DNA from: Haliea sp040222615
GTDB taxonomy: Bacteria; Pseudomonadota; Gammaproteobacteria; Pseudomonadales; Halieaceae
Length of the DNA: 64,000 nt
Assembly: GCF_040222615.1 (NCBI RefSeq)
Contig: NZ_JAVKCQ010000020.1
Coordinates: 12,379 to 76,378, forward strand
Direction of reading: 5' to 3'
This document shows positions 1 to 8,439 of this stretch, one piece after another. Every line of letters starts with the position of its first letter. The first letter of the stretch is position 1. Below the pieces are notes generated by a model, which saw only the letters and a list, made by a program, of their open reading frames with translations, searched no databases and had not been told where the DNA came from. Position numbers and translations under genes: made by a program.

Positions 1-709
1 CACGATCCAGGCCGGTGACAACCTGATGCTGGCGACCGGGCCGGATTTCAACGAGCGCAAGAACCTCGACAAGAACTTCGTGGTGGTGGACGACGCGGTA
101 GCCGGCTCCAATACCACACCGCTGCAGAACTGGTCGGTCAGTCTGCTGCTCGCCACCGTGGTGCTGCTGGCGGCGCTGGAAATCCTGCCCCTGGTCAAGG
201 GCCTGGTCCTGCTGCTGATCTGCATGCTGGGACTGCGTCTGGTGCGGGGCTCGGAGTTGCGCCGGCGCTTCCCGTTCGAGATCTGGCTGATCATTGCTTC
301 CGCCCTGACCCTGTCCCAGGCCCTGACCAACACCGGCCTGGTGGCGACCCTGGCCCTGGCACTGCAGGACCAGCTCGTCGCCGTTGGCCCCTGGATGGCG
401 CTGCTGGGTATCTACTTCGGCACATTGCTGCTCACCGAACTGATGACCAACAACGCGGCCGCGGCCTTGAGCTTCCCGGTCGCCTTCGGGCTGGCCGAGA
501 CCCTGGGCGTCAGCGCGATGCCGTTTGTAATGGCGGTTGCCTACGGTGCCAGCGCCAGTTTCCTGACGCCCTATGGCTACACCACCAATCTCATGGTGCA
601 AAACCTCGGTGGCTACGGCATGCGGGACTACTTTCGCAGTGGCTTGCCGGTGTCCATCGCCTATTCCGCAGTGGTGCTGTGGCTGCTGCCCCGGGTGTTT
701 CCGTTCTAG
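1..709 (+). CDS. SLC13/ArsB-type membrane permease, C-terminal part (cut by window start)
   Basis: The reading frame is open from base 2, so the gene begins upstream and only about 235 residues are visible. The first residues (TIQAGDNLMLATGPDFN) resemble the end of an RCK-C/TrkA-C domain. After them come about five or six hydrophobic segments. The motif LMTNNAAAALSFPVAF and the later PYGYTTNLMVQNLGGY match the signature helices of the SLC13/ion-transporter superfamily, in which RCK-C domains sit between two membrane halves. The family moves sulfate, dicarboxylates or other anions, usually with sodium, in the inner membrane. The substrate cannot be read from this fragment. The gene converges on the Rieske gene that ends 7 bases later. 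Confidence 0.8.
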   Translation, partial: TIQAGDNLMLATGPDFNERKNLDKNFVVVDDAVAGSNTTPLQNWSVSLLLATVVLLAALEILPLVKGLVLLLICMLGLRLVRGSELRRRFPFEIWLIIASALTLSQALTNTGLVATLALALQDQLVAVGPWMALLGIYFGTLLLTELMTNNAAAALSFPVAFGLAETLGVSAMPFVMAVAYGASASFLTPYGYTTNLMVQNLGGYGMRDYFRSGLPVSIAYSAVVLWLLPRVFPF

Positions 710-715
710 CGCGGC

Positions 716-1729
716 TCAACGCCCACCGGCACCGGGCCGCCAGTTGTCGTGGGTGTAGAACTGCGCGTACCACTTGCGGAACTTGGCGAAGGGGCCGTCG
801 TTGTCACACAGCAGCGGCTTCTCGAAGTACTGCTTGTGGGTCCAGATGATGCGGTCCTCCTCCATCTGCCGGTAGATATCCTTGACGATGGCATCGGCGA
901 CACCGCCCACCGGTTCCCTGCCATCGACCTTTTTCTGGATGAAGGCATAAAAAGCCTTCGAGTTTTCATTGTCCACCGGGGTCAGGTTGGCCATCAGCAC
1001 CGTGTCGCAGATACCGCTGAAGCGCACTGTGGCCTGTCCCGGCCCGGTGCTCTTGTTGGCGATCTCGCCGGTGACCTCGCCGCGGGGCGTGGCCATCTTG
1101 CTGATCAACTTGCCTGAGCGGTAGACGCCGTCAAACTCCATGATTTCGGGGGTGGGGATGTTCTGGGTGCCGTGGACATACAGGAAGTGGGCAGGGTCAA
1201 CGGCGTTCTCGCCGATCTCCTGCATATGGGTCCCGATGTCCCAGGTGTGAATCTTGAAGCTGCCCCAGTCGCCGTTGTCGGCGGCGGCTTCCGGGATTTC
1301 TTCCGGCTCGAAATGGGGTGCCGCGCCTTCCGGGTGGTACCACACGTAGATCACCTGGTTCAGTTCCCGTACATGCCACGGCCGGATGACCTGCTCGCCG
1401 CGGGCGACCCTGGGCGGCAGATTGGTGGCATAGGGCACATCGGTGCACTGGCCGTCGCCGTTGTAGGCCCAGCCGTGGAACGGGCAGACGATAGAGTCCC
1501 CGCGCACCTCCGAACCGACGCCCGCTTGCCCGCGGATGCCGTAGCCGAGGTGGGCGCCCATATGGGGGCAATAGGCGTCCAGGACTTTTGCCTCTCCACT
1601 TTCGGTCCGGAACAGCACCAGGTCGGTAGCGAAATAGCGCAGGGGCATGGAGGCGGCGACAGGCAATTCCTGTGAGTAGGCGACCTGGAACCAGCCCAGG
1701 GGAATAGGCATGGGGATACGTTGACTCAT
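716..1729 (-). CDS. Rieske non-heme iron oxygenase, KshA-like oxygenase subunit
   Basis: Predicted 337-residue oxygenase component. The Rieske [2Fe-2S] ligands are visible as C54-P-H56 and C82-P-F-H85. The mononuclear iron site follows the family pattern N175-xx-D178-xx-H181-xxxx-H186. Length and motif spacing fit the 3-ketosteroid 9-alpha-hydroxylase (KshA) type, which hydroxylates a ring substrate using electrons from a separate reductase; no reductase gene is present here. I start at the ATG followed by SQRIPMPIP, because a GGAG lies 9 bases upstream and an earlier in-frame ATG adds only an unrelated Cys-rich stub. The gene is divergent from an SDR gene, which suggests shared regulation of a degradation cluster. 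Steroid or terpenoid as substrate is inference. Confidence 0.85.
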   Translation of the reverse strand: MSQRIPMPIPLGWFQVAYSQELPVAASMPLRYFATDLVLFRTESGEAKVLDAYCPHMGAHLGYGIRGQAGVGSEVRGDSIVCPFHGWAYNGDGQCTDVPYATNLPPRVARGEQVIRPWHVRELNQVIYVWYHPEGAAPHFEPEEIPEAAADNGDWGSFKIHTWDIGTHMQEIGENAVDPAHFLYVHGTQNIPTPEIMEFDGVYRSGKLISKMATPRGEVTGEIANKSTGPGQATVRFSGICDTVLMANLTPVDNENSKAFYAFIQKKVDGREPVGGVADAIVKDIYRQMEEDRIIWTHKQYFEKPLLCDNDGPFAKFRKWYAQFYTHDNWRPGAGGR

Positions 1730-1798
1730 GTTGGGATACTCCGTGCATTGGCAGCATTGCATTGACGCCTGGTACTCTACGGCAGCCCCGGGCTGATT

Positions 1799-1850
1799 GG
1801 TATGACTTGCAAATTTCCAGCGAAACGTTACCGGGGTAAATAATCATACC
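1799..1850. promoter_or_regulatory. Paired inverted repeat in the divergent Rieske/SDR promoter region
   Basis: GGTATGA (1799-1805) and its exact complement TCATACC (1844-1850) flank a 38-base AT-leaning spacer in the 247-base gap between two divergent genes. This could be two half-sites for a regulator that acts in both directions. No regulator gene of this cluster is in the window, so its identity is open. Confidence 0.3.
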
Positions 1851-1976
1851 CTGCCGGCTATTCGTCGCTGGCGAGTGCGTGTCTGCCCCCGCCGGGGAGC
1901 GTGGCAGTTGACCGTTCGCCCCGGCGCTGCCTAAGCTGCCGCTCTTTCTATACGATGGTCACAAGAGGACAGGCAG

Positions 1977-2750
1977 ATGAGACTGCAGGGCAAAGTTGCG
2001 ATTGTCACCGGCTCGGGACAGGGTATTGGTGCTGCCACCGCCCTGCGGTTTGCGGAAGAGGGTGCCGCGGTGGTGCTGGCCGCCCGCAGCGAGGACAAGC
2101 TTGCCGCGGTGGCGGACACCATTGCGGCGGCCGGGGGGCGGGCTCTGGTCTGTCCCACGGACATTGCGGATGAGGACGCGGTGCGCGCACTGGTGGCCAG
2201 GACTGTGGACGCCTTCGGCCGTCTCGACATCGTGGTCAACAATGCCGTGCTGATGGTGCCGGGAATGCTCGCGAACCACGATACCAAAGCCTGGCGACAG
2301 AATTTCATCGTCTCTCTCGACGGCGCCATGTTCCTGATGCGCGAGGCCTACCCCCAGCTCAGGGCCAACCGCGGCGCAGTCGTCAATGTCTCCTCGGTCT
2401 GTGGCCTGCGCGGTTCCCCGGCCACGGCAGGTTACAGCGCTGCCAAGGCGGCGCTGCTGGGTCTGTCGCGCAACGCGGCAATGGAGTGGGGCAAGCAGGG
2501 CATACGGGTCAACACCGTGATTCCCGGTGCTTTCATGACTCCGCCCACCGCGGCGGTTCTGCCGGACGACGCGTCGCGCGAGGCCACGGCCAAATCCATT
2601 CCCATCGGCCGCATCGGTGATCCCCGGGAGTGCGCCAACGCCATCCTGTTCCTGGCCAGCGACGAAGCGTCCTATATCACGGGTACCGAACTGGTGGTCG
2701 ACGGCGGCCGCGTGGCCGAGCTTAACGCCGGCACGGCGAGCTGGGAGTAG
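1977..2750 (+). CDS. Short-chain dehydrogenase/reductase (SDR)
   Basis: 257 residues, the normal size of a classical SDR. The Rossmann motif TGSGQGIG is at residues 11-18, NNA at 88-90, the catalytic serine near S139/S140, and YSAAK (Y153, K157) completes the active site. The C-terminal INxxVxDGG-like segment (TGTELVVDGG) is typical. R37 after the second beta strand would favour NADP(H). SDRs of this class oxidise or reduce hydroxyl/keto groups on small alicyclic substrates. The next gene starts 4 bases after the stop, so the two are almost certainly cotranscribed. The specific substrate cannot be told from sequence; the nearby Rieske oxygenase and Old Yellow Enzyme suggest a ring-degradation route. 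Confidence 0.85.
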   Translation: MRLQGKVAIVTGSGQGIGAATALRFAEEGAAVVLAARSEDKLAAVADTIAAAGGRALVCPTDIADEDAVRALVARTVDAFGRLDIVVNNAVLMVPGMLANHDTKAWRQNFIVSLDGAMFLMREAYPQLRANRGAVVNVSSVCGLRGSPATAGYSAAKAALLGLSRNAAMEWGKQGIRVNTVIPGAFMTPPTAAVLPDDASREATAKSIPIGRIGDPRECANAILFLASDEASYITGTELVVDGGRVAELNAGTASWE

Positions 2751-2754
2751 GGCG

Positions 2755-3381
2755 ATGACGGACGCGAGCCTGCTGCGACGAATAGACCGCCTGGAGTCGC
2801 TGGATGAGATACGCCAGCTGGCGGCCAAGTACTCCCTGTCCCTGGACATGCGTGACCTCGACGCCCACGTCAATCTGTTCGCGCCGGACATTCGGGTGAG
2901 CCGGGAGAAAGTCGGCCGCAGCCAGCTGAAGCGCTGGCTGGACGATACCCTGCGCCTGCAGTTCACCGGCACCTCGCACCATATTGGCAATCACATCATC
3001 GAATTCGATGATCCGGATCGTGCCCACGGCGTGGTTTATTCCAAGAACGAGCACGAAACCGGTGACCAGTGGGTCATCATGCAAATGCTGTACTGGGACA
3101 ATTACGAGCGCATCGACGGGCGCTGGCTTTTTCGCCGCCGCCTGCCCTGCTACTGGTACGCCACCGACCTCAACAGCCCGCCCATCGGCGAACACAAGAT
3201 GCGCTGGCCGGACCGCGAATCCTACGACGGCGCCTATCACGATCTGTGGCCCTCCTGGGCCGACTTTTGGGCGCACCCGCCGACTGCGGATGAACCCGAG
3301 GTGGCCGCGCCGGCGCCGCTGGAAGAATTTCTCGCCACCATGCGACGCGGCGCCCCCGAGCCGCGCATCCGCGTTCGCTGA
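2755..3381 (+). CDS. NTF2/SnoaL-like domain protein
   Basis: 208 residues from the ATG 4 bases after the SDR stop. A longer open frame upstream overlaps the SDR gene and has no family-like content. The N-terminal stretch (IRQLAAKYSLSLDMRDLDAHVNLFAPDI) is the typical opening of SnoaL-like polyketide-cyclase/steroid-isomerase folds. The pattern of aromatics and HHIGNH in the middle fits the cone-shaped NTF2 fold. Proteins of this type are isomerases, dehydratases or small subunits in catabolic clusters, and often occur beside Rieske and SDR genes. No catalytic residue can be assigned safely. The 62 C-terminal residues are Pro/Ala/Arg-rich and unlike the core domain. Confidence 0.7.
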   Translation: MTDASLLRRIDRLESLDEIRQLAAKYSLSLDMRDLDAHVNLFAPDIRVSREKVGRSQLKRWLDDTLRLQFTGTSHHIGNHIIEFDDPDRAHGVVYSKNEHETGDQWVIMQMLYWDNYERIDGRWLFRRRLPCYWYATDLNSPPIGEHKMRWPDRESYDGAYHDLWPSWADFWAHPPTADEPEVAAPAPLEEFLATMRRGAPEPRIRVR

Positions 3382-3414
3382 ACCCAGCTCACCTGACCAA
3401 GGATAATCACAGCA

Positions 3415-4473
3415 ATGGATCTTCTGACACCACTCCAGCTCGGCGACCTGCAGTTGCGCAACCGCATCGTGATGGCGCCCATGACCCGCAGCCGGGCGGG
3501 CAGCGATGCCGTACCGACAGCGCTGATGACCGAGTACTACCGCCAGCGGGCCGGCGCCGGCCTGATTGTCAGTGAGGGGATCGCGCCCAGCGCCAACGGT
3601 CTCGGCTACTGTCGCACGCCGGGCATTTACAGCACGGAGCAGGTGGCGGCCTGGCGCGAGGTGACCACTGCCGTGCATGCGGAGGGGGGCACTATCGTTG
3701 CCCAGATCATGCATGTGGGGCGGGTTGCGAGCCATCACAACAAGCCCGCCGGCGCGGAGACCGGGGCGCCGTCGGCGGTCACGGCCAACGGTGAGATCTA
3801 TACCGACCAGGCCGGCATGCAGCCGATGGACGCTCCCCGGGCACTGGCGCTGGCAGAGATACCCGGGGTGATCGAAGAGTACCGCCAGGCCACGGCGAAT
3901 GCACTCGCCGCAGGCTTCGACGGCGTAGAGCTGCACTGTACCAGCGGTTATCTGCCCGCCCAGTTCCTGTCCACCGGCACCAACCGGCGCACCGATGTCT
4001 ACGGAGGCCCGGTCGCCAACCGTGCGCGCTTCGTGCTGGAAGTACTGGCGGCGATGGCGGCGGAGGCAGGCGCCGGCCGGGTTGGCATGCGCATCTGTCC
4101 GGACAACGGTTTCAACGATCTGTCCGACGACAACCCGCAGGAGACCTTCGACTATCTGCTGGCCGCAGCCGCCAAAATGGATCTCGCCTGGTTGCATGTC
4201 ATCCGCATGCCCACCGGCCGGGTCGACAACCTGGCACTGGGTCAGCGCTATTTCGGCGACAGGCTGATCGCCAACGAGAGCTACAAGCTGCAGGAAGCGG
4301 GGGACGCAGTGGGCGCCGGCGCGGTAGCGGCGGTGTCCTTCGGGCGCCCGTTCATCGCCAATCCGGACCTGGTGGCGCGTTGGCAACAGCAGCTGCCGTT
4401 GGCCAAGTTTGATCCCAACACCCTGTATACCCCCGGACCCGAGGGCTATACCAGCTACCCCCCGGCCCGCTAA
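3415..4473 (+). CDS. Old Yellow Enzyme family alkene reductase (NADH:flavin oxidoreductase)
   Basis: 352 residues with the features of a classical OYE/NemA-type FMN barrel: opening LLTPLQLGDLQLRNRIVMAP, the MTRSRA loop, AQIMHVGR near residue 100 and TNRRTDVYGG near 190. These enzymes reduce activated C=C bonds of enones using NAD(P)H and FMN. The substrate-anchoring segment reads H174-C-T-S177-GYL, where most family members have H-x-x-N or H-x-x-H; the second residue of that pair is serine here. The gene lies 33 bases after the SnoaL-like gene on the same strand, and its product could act on unsaturated ring intermediates of the cluster. Family membership is secure, the substrate is not known. 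Confidence 0.9.
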   Translation: MDLLTPLQLGDLQLRNRIVMAPMTRSRAGSDAVPTALMTEYYRQRAGAGLIVSEGIAPSANGLGYCRTPGIYSTEQVAAWREVTTAVHAEGGTIVAQIMHVGRVASHHNKPAGAETGAPSAVTANGEIYTDQAGMQPMDAPRALALAEIPGVIEEYRQATANALAAGFDGVELHCTSGYLPAQFLSTGTNRRTDVYGGPVANRARFVLEVLAAMAAEAGAGRVGMRICPDNGFNDLSDDNPQETFDYLLAAAAKMDLAWLHVIRMPTGRVDNLALGQRYFGDRLIANESYKLQEAGDAVGAGAVAAVSFGRPFIANPDLVARWQQQLPLAKFDPNTLYTPGPEGYTSYPPAR

Positions 4474-4478
4474 GGGCG

Positions 4479-5237
4479 CTAGCGAACCGCGCCGCCGCCG
4501 TCCACCGACAGGAGCTGGCCGGTGATGAAGGAGGCGCGGTCGCTGCACAGGAAGGCGACTGCCTCGGCGATTTCCCCGGGTTCCCCGATGCGATTCAGTA
4601 CGGCGGTCTTTTTCAGCTGCTCGGCGACCTTCGGCTGTTCGGTGAAATACTTTTCCAGGCCCGGGGTGCGGATGACGCCCGGCGACACGGCGTTGATGCG
4701 AATGCCCTGGGCACCGTACTCCGCGGCGGAGCTTTTGGTCAGGATATTCACGCCGCCCTTGGCGGCGGCATAGGCGGTGTTGAATGCCTGGCCCTTGAGC
4801 GAGGCGTTGGAGGAGATGTTGACAATAGCGCCGCCGCCCGCCGCCAGCATTGCCGGGATCTCGTATTTCATGCACAGCCAGGTGTTGGTCAGGCACATTT
4901 CCAGAGTCTGGTCGAACACTTCGCGGCTGTACTCGTGAATAGGGCCGGAGCCGCGGCTCAGGGCGGCGCTGTTGCAGGCGACGTCGAGCCGGCCCCAGGC
5001 GCTGATGGCGGCGGCGACCATATCCTTCACGGATGTTTCATCGCTGACGTCGCCGTGGACGAACAGCGCTTCGCCGCCGGTTGCCACAATGCTCGCCACG
5101 GTTTCCTCGCCCGACTCGGCATTGAAATCGGCGACCAGAACCTTCGCTCCTTCGCGGGCGAAACACTGGGCTATGGCTCGCCCTATGCCCTGGCCCGCGC
5201 CGGTGACGATGCCGATCTTGCCCTCGAGAATTGTCAT
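4479..5237 (-). CDS. Short-chain dehydrogenase/reductase (SDR)
   Basis: 252 residues. TGAGQGIG (12-19), S141/S142, Y155-AAA-K159 and a C-terminal VDGGG are all present. D37 at the end of the second beta strand (VADFN) predicts NAD(H). The usual NNAG segment is changed to CNSAA, which is seen in some family branches and does not remove a catalytic residue except that the Asn next to it shifts. The gene ends 6 bases from the convergent Old Yellow Enzyme gene. It is a third alcohol/ketone oxidoreductase candidate for the same catabolic neighbourhood; the substrate is not readable. Confidence 0.85.
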   Translation of the reverse strand: MTILEGKIGIVTGAGQGIGRAIAQCFAREGAKVLVADFNAESGEETVASIVATGGEALFVHGDVSDETSVKDMVAAAISAWGRLDVACNSAALSRGSGPIHEYSREVFDQTLEMCLTNTWLCMKYEIPAMLAAGGGAIVNISSNASLKGQAFNTAYAAAKGGVNILTKSSAAEYGAQGIRINAVSPGVIRTPGLEKYFTEQPKVAEQLKKTAVLNRIGEPGEIAEAVAFLCSDRASFITGQLLSVDGGGAVR

Positions 5238-5449
5238 GCCCTGTTCCTCTTTGCCCGCCGTCAGAAAAGCGAATGGTAGCGGGAATGGGGCGGCGCTTCA
5301 GTGCTTCCCCGGCAACATCAGCCAGCGGGTACAACATGACAGTACGATGGCAGAAAAGCGCCCGCGAGGCGGCTTGCAGGCCCCCGTGACCTGTCGTCGG
5401 GGTAGTGCTGACGGTATGCTGGCGAGCAGTCAACAGGTGGAGCCAGAGG

Positions 5450-6202
5450 ATGAATCTACAGGGTAAAGTGGCACTGGTAACCGGTGCCGGGCAGGGCGTG
5501 GGACAGGGCATCGCCCTGGCGCTGGCAGCGCAGGGCGCCAGAGTAGCGGTCAGTGGCCGCACGCTGGAAAAACTGGAGGCGACGGTCCTGAAGATTGCAG
5601 AGCGCGGCGGCGAGGCATTGCCGGTGGTATGCGAGGTGAAGTCTCCCGCATCGCTGCAGGGCTGCGTCGACACAGTCATCGGCAAATGGGGCGCACTCAA
5701 TATTCTGGTCAACAATGCCCAGGAAGTGCCGCTGGGGCGTCTGCTGGAGGTCACCGACGACGCGGTGACCGCGGGCTGGGAATCCGGTCCGATGGCGACG
5801 CTGCGCCTGATGAAGCTCTGCTACCCCTACCTCAAGGGCGACGGCGTGATCATCAACCTGGGCAGCTCTGCCGCCAAACGCTGGGATATGGCGGGCTACG
5901 GCGCGTACGCCGGGATCAAGGAGGCCATTCGCTCCCTGACCCGGGCGGCGGCCTGCGAATGGGGCCCGGACAATATCCGCTGCAACGCCATCCTGCCTCA
6001 CGCGCTGTCGCCGGCCCTGGAATGGTGGCTGCAGCGCGACCCCGCGGAAGCGGAAGCGTTTTTCGCCCAGATACCCCAGCGCCGGATCGGGGACTGCGAG
6101 CAGGATATCGGCCGGTTTGTCGCCCTGCTGTGCTCGGAGGGAGCGGGCTATGTCAATGGCCAGAGCATTGCCCTGGATGGCGGCCAGGCATTTCTGGGCT
6201 GA
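5450..6202 (+). CDS. Short-chain dehydrogenase/reductase (SDR)
   Basis: 250 residues from the ATG at MNLQGKVALVTGAG, which places the nucleotide-binding motif TGAGQGVG at residues 11-18, as in classical SDRs. An upstream in-frame ATG would add 15 residues outside the fold. NNA is at 88-90, the catalytic Ser near 139/140, and Y153-AGI-K157 forms the YxxxK pair. The C-terminal ALDGGQAFLG is typical. It is divergent from the preceding SDR and converges with the sensor-kinase gene 12 bases away. The region between Y153 and the C-terminus (W-rich EWWLQRD loop) is unusual and may set substrate range. Confidence 0.85.
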   Translation: MNLQGKVALVTGAGQGVGQGIALALAAQGARVAVSGRTLEKLEATVLKIAERGGEALPVVCEVKSPASLQGCVDTVIGKWGALNILVNNAQEVPLGRLLEVTDDAVTAGWESGPMATLRLMKLCYPYLKGDGVIINLGSSAAKRWDMAGYGAYAGIKEAIRSLTRAAACEWGPDNIRCNAILPHALSPALEWWLQRDPAEAEAFFAQIPQRRIGDCEQDIGRFVALLCSEGAGYVNGQSIALDGGQAFLG

Positions 6203-6213
6203 CGCCGGGCTGG

Positions 6214-7569
6214 TTACCGGGCGTCAAACAAGGGCAGGGTGATGTCCATCCTCAGGCCGGGTCCGGTATTGCGCGCGGTGATGGTGCCGCCATGCTGGAT
6301 GATGGCTCGGCGGGCGATGGCCAGTCCGAGGCCGTAGCCGCCGGTCTCCCGGGCCCGGGCCGAGTCGACCCGGTAGAATTCGTCGAATATGCGTTCCAGC
6401 TCCCCGGCAGGAATGCCCGGGCCCTGGTCCTGGACGCTCACCCTGATCTCCCCGGCCGTCGCGCTGATCGCGACCGCGACAACCGTATCCCGCGGGCTGT
6501 AGTACAGGGCATTGCGCAGCACGTTGTCAAAGGCCTTGCGCAAGCGCCCGCCGTCCCCGAGCACCAGGGCCTGACCACAGTCGGTTTGCAGGTCTACCCT
6601 GCGGCCACTTTCCCTGCCCTCGAAGCTGGCGTCATTGCAGAGGTCGCGCAGCAGGGGCACCAGGTCGATATGCTCGTCCATTGCCAGCTGGTCACTCTGG
6701 CTGCGCAACAGTTCCGCGATCAGTTCATCCAGGCGGCTGGCCTCGCGTTCAATTCGCTCCAGCTGTAGACCCGCCGCGGTCGGATTCTGCTCCGCCAGTG
6801 CCAGCGCGACCCGGAGGCGCGCCAGGGGCGAACGCAATTCGTGGGATACGTCCGCAAGTAGCCGTCGCTGGGCATCAATCCGCTGCTGCAACTGGGCCGC
6901 CATGCGATTGAAATCCCGCGCCAGGTCATCGGTTTCATCGCCGCCCCGGCCGCGCACCGCCAGGCGCACCGCCAGGTCGCCGTCGGCCAGCTTGGCGGCG
7001 GCCTGCCGCAATCCGCCCAGACGCCGGGTCAGCAGTCGCGACAGCAGGTAGCAGAGCAGGCCCGACACCAGTACCGCCAGCGCTCCTCGCAGCCACAGGT
7101 TTCTGCCCAGCTCGTTGACCAGGCGTGACCTGCTGGGCTTCAGCACCAGTACCGAGCGCATCGGGCCCAGATCTTCGCGGTACAGCTGGTGGGCGACCAG
7201 GTGGCGGGCGTTGTCGCGAATAAAAGCACGTCGGTCACCTGTGTCCAGACGCGCCGCAACCGTTGCCACATTCTTCGGTACCCGTCGCCCGAGGATGTCT
7301 TCGCCACTGGCGTCGAGGAAGTAGACCTGCACCCCGCGTTTCGCCTGCGCCTCCGCAATGACGTCCGGAAGTTTTTCGCTGGTCTGGTTCTGCAGGTCGT
7401 AGAGCAGGCGCACTACCAAACGCGGCGGTGTTTCGCCGTGACGGGCATGGCTGTCGTCTGGTACCAGTGAGTCCAGGTACTGGCCCGCCAGCAGCCAGCT
7501 GCCCAGCACCGCGATAGTGACTACCCAGAAGCCCAGGAAAATCTTGACGAACAGGGAGGACGCCGGCAT
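6214..7569 (-). CDS. cpxA: CpxA-like envelope-stress sensor histidine kinase
   Basis: 451 residues. A first membrane helix lies at about 8-30, a periplasmic sensor at about 31-155, a second helix at about 160-180, then HAMP, the HisKA box with VSHELRSPLARL (H243), and the HATPase with its N box (NVLRNALYYS), G1 (DQGPGIPAGE) and G2 (GGYGLGLAIA). The C-terminal LPLFDAR resembles the end of enterobacterial CpxA. It overlaps the response-regulator stop by one base, so the two are translated together. The divergent Spy/CpxP-like gene and the CpxR box between them support the CpxA assignment over the related RstB or other kinases. It would phosphorylate or dephosphorylate the adjacent regulator in response to misfolded envelope proteins. 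Confidence 0.8.
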   Translation of the reverse strand: MPASSLFVKIFLGFWVVTIAVLGSWLLAGQYLDSLVPDDSHARHGETPPRLVVRLLYDLQNQTSEKLPDVIAEAQAKRGVQVYFLDASGEDILGRRVPKNVATVAARLDTGDRRAFIRDNARHLVAHQLYREDLGPMRSVLVLKPSRSRLVNELGRNLWLRGALAVLVSGLLCYLLSRLLTRRLGGLRQAAAKLADGDLAVRLAVRGRGGDETDDLARDFNRMAAQLQQRIDAQRRLLADVSHELRSPLARLRVALALAEQNPTAAGLQLERIEREASRLDELIAELLRSQSDQLAMDEHIDLVPLLRDLCNDASFEGRESGRRVDLQTDCGQALVLGDGGRLRKAFDNVLRNALYYSPRDTVVAVAISATAGEIRVSVQDQGPGIPAGELERIFDEFYRVDSARARETGGYGLGLAIARRAIIQHGGTITARNTGPGLRMDITLPLFDAR

Positions 7570-8267
7570 CAGCTGCGGTCCTCGTGGGTGACAGTGAACT
7601 GGTATCCGGCGCCGCGAATACTGACGATAGGGTTGTCTGCCCCGCAGGCGGCGAACTTCTTGCGGATCTTGCTGACATGCACGTCGACACTGCGGTCATA
7701 GGCCGATAGCGGACGCCCCAGGGCCTGGCGGCTCAGGGACTCCTTGTCCACAACATTGCCGGCGTGCAGCAGCAGCGTATGGAGAATGTTGAATTCGGCG
7801 CTGGTCAGCTCCAGGTCGCGTTTGTCCCAGGAGGCGCTGCGGTCGGCTGTATTGAGCTGTGTCAGGCCCACTCTGAGGTCGGCATCCCTGGCTGGCTCCG
7901 CGCTGCGCCCGCGGCGCAGGATGGCGCGCAGGCGCGCGGCCAGCTCCCGCGGGTTGCAGGGCTTGGGCAGGTAATCATCGGCGCCGAGTTCGAGGCCGAT
8001 GATGCGGTCGGTGTCCTCGCCGCGGGCGGTGAGCATGAGTACCGGTGTGTCCAGTCGCTCGCGCAATTTGCGCAGTACCTCCAGGCCCTGCATCCCGGGC
8101 AACATGATATCCAGCACGATGGCGTCAAACACCGTCTGCTGGCAGCGCTGCAGAGCTTCGCGCCCATCGTGGCAGAGCTCCACGCCAAAGCCTTCCAGCT
8201 GCAGAAATTCCTGCAGCAGTGCACACAGCTCATGGTCATCATCAATGATCAGTAGACGCTCGGTCAT
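7569..8267 (-). CDS. cpxR: CpxR-like OmpR-family response regulator
   Basis: 232 residues: receiver domain with acidic cluster D9-D11, phosphoacceptor D53, T80 and K102 (LPKPCN), then a winged-helix DNA-binding domain ending in the OmpR signature (SIRGAGYQF). The order of motifs and sequences such as GLELGADDYLPKP and LSAYDRSVDVHVSKIRKK closely match CpxR. It sits directly upstream of the kinase gene in the same transcript. A perfect CpxR-type site lies about 90 bases upstream of its start, between it and the Spy/CpxP-like gene, so autoregulation and control of the divergent gene are likely. The target set outside this window cannot be seen. Confidence 0.85.
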   Translation of the reverse strand: MTERLLIIDDDHELCALLQEFLQLEGFGVELCHDGREALQRCQQTVFDAIVLDIMLPGMQGLEVLRKLRERLDTPVLMLTARGEDTDRIIGLELGADDYLPKPCNPRELAARLRAILRRGRSAEPARDADLRVGLTQLNTADRSASWDKRDLELTSAEFNILHTLLLHAGNVVDKESLSRQALGRPLSAYDRSVDVHVSKIRKKFAACGADNPIVSIRGAGYQFTVTHEDRS

Positions 8268-8354
8268 GGGGCAGATTCAATGTCACGGTGTTGTGCGCAG
8301 TGTGCGGCGCTGGCGCTGGAAAATCCATGCTCCGGCGGCTTGCCACTACGCTTC

Positions 8355-8369
8355 TTTACAGTTATTTAC
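8355..8369 (-). promoter_or_regulatory. CpxR binding site
   Basis: Read on the minus strand the sequence is GTAAATAACTGTAAA, an exact match to the GTAAA-N5-GTAAA direct repeat known for CpxR. It lies in the 172-base divergent region between the cpxR-like gene and the Spy/CpxP-like gene, 70 bases upstream of the latter's ATG, a normal activator position. No other good copy was noticed nearby. Confidence 0.75.
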
Positions 8370-8439
8370 CTTTCTGCAGGCCACACTTACACAGGTTTCC
8401 CCGATACTGGCCACGTGTTCAGCCAACAGGAGAAGGTTC

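Noticed and set aside
2722..4896. Minus-strand open frame of 724 codons opposite the SDR/SnoaL/OYE genes
   Set aside because: It is antisense to well-supported genes, Arg/Gly/Pro-rich and without domains; a shadow of high-GC coding sequence.
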